A stretch of 64,000 nucleotides of DNA, from the NCBI RefSeq assembly GCF_039645995.1, contig NZ_CP147920.1, positions 1,984,001 to 2,048,000 of the forward strand. Direction: 5' to 3'. How positions within the stretch are numbered: the stretch's first letter is position 1; each line of letters begins with the position of its first letter. The notes under the pieces were generated by a model. That model was not told where the DNA came from and did not search any database. It saw only the letters and a list, made by a program, of their open reading frames with translations. Source of the DNA: Sulfurimonas sp. HSL3-1 (GTDB taxonomy: Bacteria; Campylobacterota; Campylobacteria; Campylobacterales; Sulfurimonadaceae). Of the stretch, positions 53,110-60,942 are shown one piece after another. A program made the translations under genes and the position numbers.

Positions 53110-53517
53110 TTAGGATGCGGCTTTCTCTTTGGCGATCGCATCGAGCACGCCGTTAATGAACTTGGGAGACTGTTCCGTCCCGAAGGCTTTGGCCACCTCG
53201 ATCGCCTCGTTGATCACGACGGCGGAGTCCAGATCGCTGTGAAGTGCCTCGTAGGCTCCCAGGCGGAGTGTCGCCCGTTCAATGGAGCCCAGACGGTCGA
53301 AATCCCACTCCTTGAGGTGTTTGACGATTGCTTCGTCCACCTCTTCCAGATGCGCCATGACCCCGTCAAAGAGCGTCAGGGCAAAATCTTTCTGCTTGTT
53401 GCGGATCTTCTTCTCTTCGAGGATCTCGTCGGTATGGTCCGCGATCGCCCCATTACCGAGGTCATAGGCATACAGCAGGCTGACGACCGCCATGCGTGCG
53501 TGGTGACGTGTCGCCAT
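53110..53517 (-). CDS. nusB: Transcription antitermination factor NusB
   Basis: A 135-residue all-helical protein ([54 protein letters not shown]). NusB pairs with S10 (NusE) to bind boxA of rRNA operons. Its ATG overlaps the ribH stop by one base. The order kdsA-ribH-nusB is the same as H. pylori HP0003 to HP0001. Confidence 0.95.
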   Translation of the reverse strand: MATRHHARMAVVSLLYAYDLGNGAIADHTDEILEEKKIRNKQKDFALTLFDGVMAHLEEVDEAIVKHLKEWDFDRLGSIERATLRLGAYEALHSDLDSAVVINEAIEVAKAFGTEQSPKFINGVLDAIAKEKAAS

Positions 53518-53987
53518 TACGCCTGGATCTCCGCGTACAGGTTCAGCATCTCGATGACCGTGGTCATCGCTTCGAAACCTTTGTTCCCCGCTTTCGTACC
53601 GGCCCGTTCGATTGCCTGTTCGATCGTATCGGTCGTCAACAGGCCGAACGCAACCGGCTTGGCGTACTTGAGCGACACCGTCGCAATCCCCTTGGTTGCC
53701 TCTGCAGAGACATAATCAAAGTGCGGTGTCGCCCCGCGGATCACGGCACCCAGCGCACAGACGGCATCGTACTTGCCGGTGGCAAGCAGGCGTTCCGTCG
53801 CCATCGGCAGTTCAAACGCGCCCGGGACCAGGACAAGGTCCAGCTCCGCCTCGTTACCGCCGTGGCGTGCATAGGCGTCTTTGGCACCTTCGACCAGGCG
53901 GTCGGTGATCAGGTGGTTGAAACGTGCCGCGATAATGGCAACTTTTTTGTCCGTGGGGACTTGCAGTTTTCCCTCGATTACTTGCAT
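53517..53987 (-). CDS. ribH: 6,7-dimethyl-8-ribityllumazine synthase
   Basis: A 156-residue enzyme of the penultimate step of riboflavin synthesis, forming 60-mer or pentamer shells. Family motifs are [38 protein letters not shown] with the catalytic His, and [12 protein letters not shown]. The ATG at 53987 is chosen because it follows AAGGAG and the fold begins there; a frame extending to 54122 runs antisense-like into kdsA. Confidence 0.96.
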   Translation of the reverse strand: MQVIEGKLQVPTDKKVAIIAARFNHLITDRLVEGAKDAYARHGGNEAELDLVLVPGAFELPMATERLLATGKYDAVCALGAVIRGATPHFDYVSAEATKGIATVSLKYAKPVAFGLLTTDTIEQAIERAGTKAGNKGFEAMTTVIEMLNLYAEIQA

Positions 53988-54028
53988 CTTTCTTTCTCCT
54001 TGTTTTACTTTCTGCTGTGCCGCTTCGC

Positions 54029-54826
54029 CTAACGGCTGCAGGCCTCGATAGCGAGCAGCGTCTCCGTCAGCTGCTTCAGCCCTTCGAGCGTGACCATGTT
54101 CGGGCCGTCGCTCAGGGCGCACGAAGGGTCGAAGTGGGTTTCAAAGAAGAAACCGTCGACGCCGACGGCGGCCGCCGCTTTTGAGAGGTAGGGCACCATC
54201 GAGCTGTCACCGCCGGTCTTTCCGCCGCCGCTGCCGGGCATCTGTACCGAGTGTGTCGCATCGAAAACGACCGGAGCGAACTCACGCATGATCACCGGGG
54301 AACGCATGTCAACGACGAGGTTGCCGTAGCCGAAACTCGAACCGCGTTCGGTAAGAAGCACCTTGTGCTTTTTGGCGTTTTCATACCCCACCTCATCGCA
54401 GCCGCGGGTCTTAAGCACTTTGAGGACGGAATAGCGCATATCCGCGGGGTTCATGAACTGTCCCTTCTTGATGTTGACGATACGGTCCGTTTTTGCCGCG
54501 GCGACGAGCAGGTCTGTCTGGCGGCAGAGAAACGCCGGGATCTGGATGATGTCCGCGACTTCCGCCGTCGGCGCCACCTGGTAGGACTCATGGACATCGG
54601 TGACGATCTTGTAGCCGAAGTGCTCTTTCACCTTCTGCAGCAATCGGAGCCCCTCTTCCATTCCCGGCCCGCGGTAGCTCTCAAGGGAGGTGCGGTTGGC
54701 CTTGTCGAAACTCGCCTTGAAATAGAAATCGAACCGCGCATCCTCATGGTAGGGCTGCAACGCCTCGGCGATACGGAAAAGGGATGCTTCGCTCTCGATG
54801 ACGCAGGGACCCGCCATTAAAATCAT
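54029..54826 (-). CDS. kdsA: 3-deoxy-8-phosphooctulonate synthase
   Basis: A 265-residue TIM-barrel aldolase joining arabinose-5-phosphate and PEP to give KDO-8-phosphate for LPS. Seen are [50 protein letters not shown] and FDATHSVQ. A Cys in AGPC is at the position of the metal ligand of the metal-dependent class. It precedes ribH by 41 bases and overlaps the upstream small membrane protein gene by 4 bases. Confidence 0.96.
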   Translation of the reverse strand: MILMAGPCVIESEASLFRIAEALQPYHEDARFDFYFKASFDKANRTSLESYRGPGMEEGLRLLQKVKEHFGYKIVTDVHESYQVAPTAEVADIIQIPAFLCRQTDLLVAAAKTDRIVNIKKGQFMNPADMRYSVLKVLKTRGCDEVGYENAKKHKVLLTERGSSFGYGNLVVDMRSPVIMREFAPVVFDATHSVQMPGSGGGKTGGDSSMVPYLSKAAAAVGVDGFFFETHFDPSCALSDGPNMVTLEGLKQLTETLLAIEACSR

Positions 54827-55110
54827 TCGATACTCCCGTTACCCTCGACCATCGCCTTTGATTCGACCGGCCGCATCTGCGGGGAGACGACCCGCTCTTT
54901 GTATTTGCTGTTCCCGACGGCATCGTCAAAATCATCGACTGCCTGCTCGCGGAACTCCGTCAGGGAGTGGCCTGTTTCATGCGAGTAGACGATATATCCC
55001 AAAACAACGAGGACAATAACCATCGTTTTCTTGGCGTTTGTCTGCCACTGCATGTACGCCAGAATCAACAAGACGACGATTGTCGCCGGATAAAGCCATG
55101 ATGCGTCCAT
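54823..55110 (-). CDS. Small membrane protein cotranscribed with kdsA
   Basis: A 95-residue protein with two hydrophobic segments ([17 protein letters not shown] and [15 protein letters not shown]) separated by a short basic turn, then a charged tail with repeated acidic residues. I do not recognise a family. The stop overlaps the kdsA start (ATGA type), so the two are translationally coupled. A strong extended -10 stands about 48 bases upstream. Confidence 0.75.
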   Translation of the reverse strand: MDASWLYPATIVVLLILAYMQWQTNAKKTMVIVLVVLGYIVYSHETGHSLTEFREQAVDDFDDAVGNSKYKERVVSPQMRPVESKAMVEGNGSIE

Positions 55111-55157
55111 GATGTACCCTTTTGTGTGCCACGGCCGTGTCGCCGAAAATTAATAGG

Positions 55158-55180
55158 ATTATACCAGAGGTTGTTAACAA
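55158..55180 (-). promoter_or_regulatory. Extended -10 and palindrome upstream of the kdsA-ribH-nusB unit
   Basis: A minus-strand TGG-TATAAT (hexamer 55163-55158) is preceded, in the spacer region, by a perfect 10-bp palindrome TTGTTAACAA at 55171-55180. The palindrome is placed where an operator could block polymerase. Confidence 0.5.
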
Positions 55181-55214
55181 ATCCGGTATTGCGTTGCCGC
55201 CATAAGGCACACGG

Positions 55215-55961
55215 CTACCGCGACGCCTTGATCGTTTCATAAGCAGCATTGATCTGCTGCATCTTCCGCGTGGCCTCGGCCATATACGCTTCATCCGCCC
55301 CTTTGGCTTTCATAAGATCGGGATGGTACTGCTTCACCAAAGCACGGTACTTCTTCTTGATACTCTCCATCGCTTCGCCCTCTTCCGCGCCCAGCAGCGT
55401 GTAGGCCTCTTGCAGACTGGTGCGGGTCGGCCCCGCTTTGTAGATCTGCGCGAACTGGGCCATGATCGCCTCGACCTGTTCCGGGGCGATCTGCAAAAAC
55501 ACCGCGATCTTCGTCAGCAGATTCTCTTCGCTTCGGCTGAGTTCCCCGTCGACAAAGGCGAGATTGACGAGAAACGAGAACATCCCCAGACGCTGCTGAG
55601 GGTGGCGCACCGTTGCATAGGCGAGCCGCTGCGCGATCGCCTCGGCATTGAAGCGCTGCTCCTTTTCACGGTTGAAGATCGCCTTGAGCTCTTCACGGAC
55701 AATCTGCGGATCGGGGAAACTGTTCGCGATGTCCGTAAAGGTGTTGCCGATCAGCTCCGCCTCCAGGGTATCGACCCGGCCGTCGGCCTTGGCCACCTTC
55801 GCCATCAGTGCGACAAAGAGCCCCAGTTCGGAGTTGCGTACGGCCTCGGGGGTGATCGTCCTTCCTCCCGCTGCTTCTGCGCGGTACTGGTAGCGTCCGT
55901 AGCTTCTGAAAACCCAGATAAGGAAGAGCCCCACAAACAGGTAAAAAATCAGTGATCCCAT
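55215..55961 (-). CDS. djlA: DjlA-like membrane co-chaperone (TerB + J domain)
   Basis: A 248-residue protein with the DjlA layout: one N-terminal membrane helix (LIFYLFVGLFLIWVF), a TerB-like helical domain at about 45-165 (ELGLFVALMAKVAKADGRVD, FVDGELSRSEENLL) and a C-terminal J domain with the HPD triad (KQYHPDLMKAKG). It should stimulate DnaK at the cytoplasmic membrane face. It follows a small membrane protein gene with a 13-base overlap. The J domain is slightly extended between helix I and II. Confidence 0.87.
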   Translation of the reverse strand: MGSLIFYLFVGLFLIWVFRSYGRYQYRAEAAGGRTITPEAVRNSELGLFVALMAKVAKADGRVDTLEAELIGNTFTDIANSFPDPQIVREELKAIFNREKEQRFNAEAIAQRLAYATVRHPQQRLGMFSFLVNLAFVDGELSRSEENLLTKIAVFLQIAPEQVEAIMAQFAQIYKAGPTRTSLQEAYTLLGAEEGEAMESIKKKYRALVKQYHPDLMKAKGADEAYMAEATRKMQQINAAYETIKASR

Positions 55962-56443
55962 ACGTTATCTCCCTCCATATCGATCTCGATGCCGACGATC
56001 CGCTCACACGGCACGATGCGCGTCTTTCCGGGCGCGCTGACTACAAAGAACCACCGGCTCTCCGCCATCAGTGCCTCGTCATACTCTCCCGTGCGTTTGA
56101 CATCTTCGGTCTCCATCCGGCGCAGAACAACGCCGACAGTAAATCCCTGACGGTAGGCATCGGCCGCCGTATCGATATCCGCGAACTCCACCCGGTCGGC
56201 GGTGCGGACAAGGCGGCAACGGTTTCGGCGGGCCCAGCCGCGTATACCGAACCAGAGTACCCCCATCCCCAGAAGTGCCGCGCCCCCGGCCGCCGCCGTA
56301 TAGGTGAAGGTGACGGCTGCGACAAGGATCGTCAACGCTCCCCATGCCACAAGCGCCGCCTCGTCGGTTTTTTCGAAAGCGATGACCCGGAATGCCAGTA
56401 CGATCGTCCGCAGATACTGCAGCCACGCCAGCACTTTAGCCAT
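55949..56443 (-). CDS. Membrane protein of unknown function
   Basis: A 164-residue protein beginning MAKVLAWLQYLRTIVLAF, with about two or three hydrophobic stretches (ALTILVAAVTFTYTAAAGGAALLGMGVLWFGI, written here partly) in the first half and a soluble beta-rich second half (WFFVVSAPGKTRIVPCERIVGIEID). I do not recognise it. The start is within the last codons of the phosphoribosyltransferase gene (8 bases overlap), so the three genes to DjlA form one operon. Confidence 0.7.
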   Translation of the reverse strand: MAKVLAWLQYLRTIVLAFRVIAFEKTDEAALVAWGALTILVAAVTFTYTAAAGGAALLGMGVLWFGIRGWARRNRCRLVRTADRVEFADIDTAADAYRQGFTVGVVLRRMETEDVKRTGEYDEALMAESRWFFVVSAPGKTRIVPCERIVGIEIDMEGDNVWDH

Positions 56444-56876
56444 CGAAACGGTCCCAGAAAAATTCGATCCACTCCGTCGCTTCCCGGCAGCTGAAATCGG
56501 GCTGCTCGCAGGCCGTGGGCTTGGACCACGGCGCGGCGCATTTGATCGCACTCTGCGGATAGCGCTCCCGAAGGTAGGCCTTCACCTGCTGCAGGGTTTT
56601 GCCCGAGTCAACAATGTCGTCGACGATCAGGATCCGCCGGAAAGTCCCGTCGGGGCAATCCCCGTCGACGGTGACCGTATCGCGCTGGGAATCATCGTCG
56701 TATGACGCCACCCGCAGCAGGCCGATATTACGGACATCCAGCCCGTAGCCGAGCAGTTGCGCCCCCATCATGCCGCCGCGCGCAAGCGCCACGATCATAT
56801 CCGGCGCATAGGCACGGCAGGCGGGCAGCAGGGAACGCATGTCCGCTTCGAAAGCCTCATAGCTGTAATAATACAT
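56436..56876 (-). CDS. Purine-type phosphoribosyltransferase
   Basis: A 146-residue enzyme with the PRPP-binding signature ILIVDDIVDSGKTL and an upstream ARGGMMGAQLLGY loop, as in xanthine-guanine PRTases (Gpt). A WIEFFWDRF tail is shared with many Gpt-like proteins. It would salvage a purine base with PRPP; which base is not clear. A TATAAT lies only six bases before the ATG. Confidence 0.82.
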   Translation of the reverse strand: MYYYSYEAFEADMRSLLPACRAYAPDMIVALARGGMMGAQLLGYGLDVRNIGLLRVASYDDDSQRDTVTVDGDCPDGTFRRILIVDDIVDSGKTLQQVKAYLRERYPQSAIKCAAPWSKPTACEQPDFSCREATEWIEFFWDRFDG

Positions 56877-56882
56877 GGCCGC

Positions 56883-56888
56883 ATTATA
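56883..56888 (-). promoter_or_regulatory. Extended -10 directly before the phosphoribosyltransferase gene
   Basis: A minus-strand TGG-TATAAT with exactly six bases to the ATG at 56876, the same layout as at 26076-26088. A leaderless transcript is predicted. Confidence 0.55.
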
Positions 56889-56942
56889 CCACTAAAGCCC
56901 CCCTTTACCCATGCATTGCTACCATGACGAAAAGGGAGTTTT

Positions 56943-57887
56943 ATGCGCTTGGATCTCTTGTTTCTTTTAACCGTCACCCTCCTCTTTTCGGGCTGCCTGA
57001 CACCGACTACCCCCGAAGTCCCCGCCTGGGTCGAGCACCCGCCGCCGCCGACGGCGACCACGCTCTACGGTGTCTCCGTGGCCGAAAGCAAAGAGGCCGC
57101 GTATGTCTCCGCCCTCGGCAGTATCGCCTCCACCATGCTCAAGGGTGCGGAACCGCTCCTTGAGCAGCGCGTCCGGGACGTCAATGAGCGCAGCCAGGCT
57201 TCTGCCGCGATGCGCACGGTGCTCCAGGAGATCGACTATCCTGGCGTTGCCGTCAAAGAAGAGGCGGAGATGGGAGAGGACCATGCGGTCTTGATCACCA
57301 TGCCGCGCAGCATCTTCGCGGCACAGATCGATGCCCGCCTCAAAGTGCACCGCCAAACGATCGAAGCGCACCTGCCTCCTGAAGACGCCCCTCTTTTCAC
57401 GCAGTTGGGCAGATTGGGCGCCGCCCATGAAGAGAAACCGATGCTGCTGGCGGAGGTACTGCTCCTCGAAACGGCCGACCCGGCTGCCGACACGAAACCC
57501 TACTACGCGTTTGCAGAAAAGACGGACGCAGCGTACAACGCCCTGAAATTCGGTGTGGCCCTCAGCGTCATCAGCGATGCGGAGGCGATCGTCTACGTTG
57601 ATACCGTGGAACAGGCTCTGCGCTCCGAAGGGATGACACCGACGGGCAACCGTATCGGTCTGCTTCTGCTGCATGCCGACAGCCAACAGGAACGGCGTAA
57701 CGGACTCTTTAACGTGACCATGCGCGTCCGACTCGAATCCGTCGCGAAGGGCGAGCGGATTGCGCAAAACGAGTTTTTCCTCGAAGCCGTCTCGCCACAG
57801 AGTTTCAGCGACGCCAAACGCCGCACCGCAGAAGCGCTCAAAACACGTCTGCGGGAGCGGGGCCTGTTCCGTACACTCGGGTTTTAG
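56943..57887 (+). CDS. LPP20-family lipoprotein
   Basis: A 314-residue lipoprotein: leader MRLDLLFLLTVTLLF and lipobox F-S-G-C at residue 19. The following PAWVEHPPPPTATTLYGVSVAESKEAAYVSALGSIAS (quoted in part) is the LPP20 pattern (PxW(V) then YGVG/VA...A) of H. pylori LPP20 and relatives. A large helical/beta body of unknown fold follows. It has AAGGGAG as ribosome site. LPP20 proteins are surface or flagellar-sheath associated in some Campylobacterota; location here is inference. Confidence 0.8.
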   Translation: MRLDLLFLLTVTLLFSGCLTPTTPEVPAWVEHPPPPTATTLYGVSVAESKEAAYVSALGSIASTMLKGAEPLLEQRVRDVNERSQASAAMRTVLQEIDYPGVAVKEEAEMGEDHAVLITMPRSIFAAQIDARLKVHRQTIEAHLPPEDAPLFTQLGRLGAAHEEKPMLLAEVLLLETADPAADTKPYYAFAEKTDAAYNALKFGVALSVISDAEAIVYVDTVEQALRSEGMTPTGNRIGLLLLHADSQQERRNGLFNVTMRVRLESVAKGERIAQNEFFLEAVSPQSFSDAKRRTAEALKTRLRERGLFRTLGF

Positions 57888-57903
57888 TACCCGCCGGCGC
57901 CGT

Positions 57904-58308
57904 TTACTCCTCCGTAAAATAGCGTTCGCGTTCGGGCTCATCTGCCCGAAGACGGTTGAACGCCTCGTCGTTTCCGCTGCTTCGTGCGCTGTTCAGCGCT
58001 TTGCGCCACTCCCGCCAGGCCTGCATGTAAGCGACCCTGGACCGCTGCCGGCTCACACGCCGTTCTGCCGCGACCATGCGGTTATAGCTCCGCTCCTCTT
58101 CCGTAAGCGCAGGCACATCCGTGGACACGTCCGAAAGGATCTGCTCCGGCAAGACGCCTTTTGCCTGCGGGGGCGACGGCGCTACCGTCTCATACGAGGT
58201 CGGCACGGCGAGTCTCCCGTCCACCGGGGCGTTCGGAAGGCCCTCCATCCGTCCCGCTGCCAAGAAGGCAAAAGCTATCACACCTGAGGCCAAAACGATC
58301 CAGCGCAT
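57904..58308 (-). CDS. Exported protein of unknown function with basic coiled region
   Basis: A 134-residue protein with an N-terminal hydrophobic segment (WIVLASGVIAFAFLAAG) acting as a signal or anchor, a Pro-rich stretch, then a charged helical half rich in Arg (RRVSRQRSRVAYMQAWREWR). I do not recognise a family. It starts 12 bases after the stop of the PPC/MopE lipoprotein on the same strand with a GAGGGGGG ribosome site, so they probably work or are expressed together. Confidence 0.65.
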   Translation of the reverse strand: MRWIVLASGVIAFAFLAAGRMEGLPNAPVDGRLAVPTSYETVAPSPPQAKGVLPEQILSDVSTDVPALTEEERSYNRMVAAERRVSRQRSRVAYMQAWREWRKALNSARSSGNDEAFNRLRADEPERERYFTEE

Positions 58309-58320
58309 AGCTGCCCCCCT

Positions 58321-59505
58321 CTAGCTCGTCGGGTCGCCGTCGCAGTCCCAGTCTTTCGGGTCCAGCGGTCTTTCTGTCGCCCCGGGGTAGATCAGTTCGT
58401 TCGTGTCGTCGCAGTCCGGGGACCAGTCTTGGGTATAGAAGCCGTCACCGTCACTGTCGGTGCCGATCGGGACCAGGGCCGGAGCATACCAGGTCGTGGA
58501 CGACCCGTTCTCCGACGTCACCTCAAGGTAATAGGTCTGCGTCGTCGCGATTCCCCCGGCATCCGGCGTACTCATCTCGATGATCCCCCCCGGGCCTTTC
58601 GAATCGGTTATCCCCAGTGCCGCCCCGCCGTTATCGAGCAGTGCGGTCTGTAGCCCCGCGGGCCCCTGGGAATAATCCACGACATAGGCCGCAGCGTGCG
58701 GCGGGAGCGTCACCTTGTAGTAGTCGGTGTCGTTTCCCGGATCGATCGTATGCGCCAGGGTGTAGAGCGCGCTCTGATAGATGATCTCGCCGATGGCGCT
58801 TTTGGTGCTGTAGATCGTTGTCGCGCCTCCCAGCGTTCCGTCCGGCTCGAAACCGTCGGTGCCACTCGGAGCATCCGCCCCCGAACAATCTTCATCGATC
58901 CCGTTACCGGCAATTTCGTTTGCGTACGGGTAGACGGCGTTATTGCTGTCATTGCAGTCATAGGTAGCGGAGTAACCGTCGTTATCACTGTCGACAAAAA
59001 GCCGCACGCCGAGCTGATAGCTGGCCATATCGTAGGCATAATAGGAGTAGACATGGATCAGGTAGTTCCCCGTTTCCGTAATCGTAATCTGATCGATATT
59101 GCTGTCAAAGGAGAGGAAATTGTCATTCGACGCTACCAGCGTCACCCCGTCGGCTTTGTAGAGTTCGATCACGGTATCGGCCGTATAGTTCAGGTTCGTC
59201 GCGAAGAGTTCGTAGGTTTTGCCCGATACCAAGGCAACCTTCACCCAGTCTTCGTCTCCCTGGGGATAGATCGTGCGCGTTTGCAGTCCCCCGACGAGGA
59301 TACTGCTGGGTTGGTCTTTTGTATTGTCGCCGGCGCTGCCTTCAAATCCGTCGGCGGCCGTCGGGAAGGCGGCGGCGATGACAACTCCACCGCCGCCGCC
59401 TCCGCCGCTGCTTGCATCGGCTGTGTCGCTCTTGACCTTGCAGCCTCCGGCCATCAGTGCGATCGCCGCAAGCAGAACGATTCCTTTCTCTTTCATGGTT
59501 TTCAT
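58321..59505 (-). CDS. Lipoprotein with PPC-like and MopE-type calcium/metal motifs
   Basis: A 394-residue lipoprotein (lipobox A-G-G-C at about 22), then a low-complexity Gly run. Two PPC-like beta domains alternate with two Asp-rich putative metal-binding stretches: at about 175-215 (DSDNDGYSATYDCNDSN, NGIDEDCSG) and at about 365-394 (DSDGDGFYTQDW, CDDTNELIYPG). The combination of PPC domain and MopE-type motif is found in surface proteins of many marine bacteria; no enzyme domain is present. The ATG at 59505 has AGGAGGGAG upstream. It precedes the 134-residue exported protein. Confidence 0.8.
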   Translation of the reverse strand: MKTMKEKGIVLLAAIALMAGGCKVKSDTADASSGGGGGGGVVIAAAFPTAADGFEGSAGDNTKDQPSSILVGGLQTRTIYPQGDEDWVKVALVSGKTYELFATNLNYTADTVIELYKADGVTLVASNDNFLSFDSNIDQITITETGNYLIHVYSYYAYDMASYQLGVRLFVDSDNDGYSATYDCNDSNNAVYPYANEIAGNGIDEDCSGADAPSGTDGFEPDGTLGGATTIYSTKSAIGEIIYQSALYTLAHTIDPGNDTDYYKVTLPPHAAAYVVDYSQGPAGLQTALLDNGGAALGITDSKGPGGIIEMSTPDAGGIATTQTYYLEVTSENGSSTTWYAPALVPIGTDSDGDGFYTQDWSPDCDDTNELIYPGATERPLDPKDWDCDGDPTS

Positions 59506-59655
59506 CACTCCCTCCTTCTTATGCTTAACAGGGAAAAACGTGAATTAAAACCATCTTACAACGCGCCGCCTTTCGCTTCACGGCGGAGAAAATAACTAGC
59601 TGTTAAAATTCAAATGCATTAAATAATCACAAAAAATAGTTTTTTTTGAAAAAAA

Positions 59656-60912
59656 TTATTCCTGACCAAAACTCAGCGCCTTGGGGTGGACGAAAGCAAG
59701 GTTTGCCCAGTTCACGCGCGGCTGTTTCAGAATCAGACTGTGGGGCGAGATCGCCCGCGAGAGGGCGACGTAGAACTGCGAGGGGGCGAAGATCTCCGTC
59801 GTGTCGATGACCAGATCGCCGATACTCATCCCCTGGGACTTGTGAATGGTAATGGCGAATGCGAGGACGATCGGGAACTGGTAGAGGGTAAACTGCGGCA
59901 CCTCGACCATCTGCTTCTCCTTCTCGACCGTGCGCTCTTCCCAACGGCTTTTCTCCGTGCCGACGCGTTCGAGTTTGACGACCATACCGTCCTCTTTGCG
60001 GATGTGGACACTGTCCTGTTCAAGCCGCACGACGATACCCCGCTGACCATTCACGTAGTTCCAGCTGTTGCGCGTGAAAAGCACCGGCACACCCACCTTC
60101 AGCTCCAGCACTTCCGGGATGCGGGCATCCGCCATAAAACGCTCCACCTCCCGCTGCTGCGTTTTGGCATCGTGGCAGACGCTTTGGGTTTCAAAGGCGT
60201 AGAGGTCCCCCTCGACCGCATCAAGCTGCTCGCGGTTGTGCTCGAAGGCTGAACGGTTCGTCCCGTAGAGAAAGGTGTATCGCGAGAGGTCATCCCCCGT
60301 CGGTTTGATCAGCTCATGCAGGTAGCAGTGCTCTTCCTCCGTGACCCGGGCATGCCGTACGGCGTTCAGGACACCGTTGAATTCGGCATCCTCACTGCGC
60401 CAGTTGTGCGTCAGCGTCACCGTCTCAAAGGCGAACTGTTCCCAGCTTGGGGCTTCGAAGGCGAAACGGATCGTGCCTTTTGTGACCGGCGGAAGCTGCA
60501 GAAAATCCCCCACGGCCAGGAGCGCGCCGTCAAACCCGCACTGCAGCAGGCGCAGCCGCACCATATCGAGCACTTCGGCACTCACCATCGAGATCTCGTC
60601 AATGACAACGAGGTCCATCGCACGCACCAGTTTGACGATCTTCTTTTTGGGGATGAGCTTCCCCCGGCGTTCGAGGTCGGTTTCGCTGTCGGCGATGCCC
60701 AGGTCGAAAAAACTGTGCAGGGTCTGTCCGCCGATCAGGGCCGCCGCCATGCCCGTCGAAGCGAGCTTGGCGACTTTTTTCCCTTCGGCGCCGTAGGCGG
60801 CGATGATCTGGCGCGTCAGGGTCGTTTTGCCGGTGCCGGCCCCGCCGGTGAGAAAAAGGTTCTGTCCGGATTGCAGGGTATCCAGCAGCGTAGAGAGAGA
60901 GGTCGTTTCCAT
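59656..60912 (-). CDS. Pif1/RecD-like superfamily 1 helicase
   Basis: A 418-residue ATPase with Walker A GGAGTGKTTLTRQ (residues 20-32), Walker B LVVIDEISMV, and the C-terminal SF1B motifs HKSQGMS and FYVALSRA. It matches small bacterial Pif1-type helicases, which unwind DNA 5'-3' and resolve G-quadruplexes or R-loops. It lies 30 bases downstream of pnp. The region just after it (59560-59655) is A/T-rich and contains no gene; an A-run/T-run repeat may end transcription. Confidence 0.9.
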   Translation of the reverse strand: METTSLSTLLDTLQSGQNLFLTGGAGTGKTTLTRQIIAAYGAEGKKVAKLASTGMAAALIGGQTLHSFFDLGIADSETDLERRGKLIPKKKIVKLVRAMDLVVIDEISMVSAEVLDMVRLRLLQCGFDGALLAVGDFLQLPPVTKGTIRFAFEAPSWEQFAFETVTLTHNWRSEDAEFNGVLNAVRHARVTEEEHCYLHELIKPTGDDLSRYTFLYGTNRSAFEHNREQLDAVEGDLYAFETQSVCHDAKTQQREVERFMADARIPEVLELKVGVPVLFTRNSWNYVNGQRGIVVRLEQDSVHIRKEDGMVVKLERVGTEKSRWEERTVEKEKQMVEVPQFTLYQFPIVLAFAITIHKSQGMSIGDLVIDTTEIFAPSQFYVALSRAISPHSLILKQPRVNWANLAFVHPKALSFGQE

Positions 60913-60942
60913 GGGTACGGGCCGCTCCGGCCCCGGGAGGGC

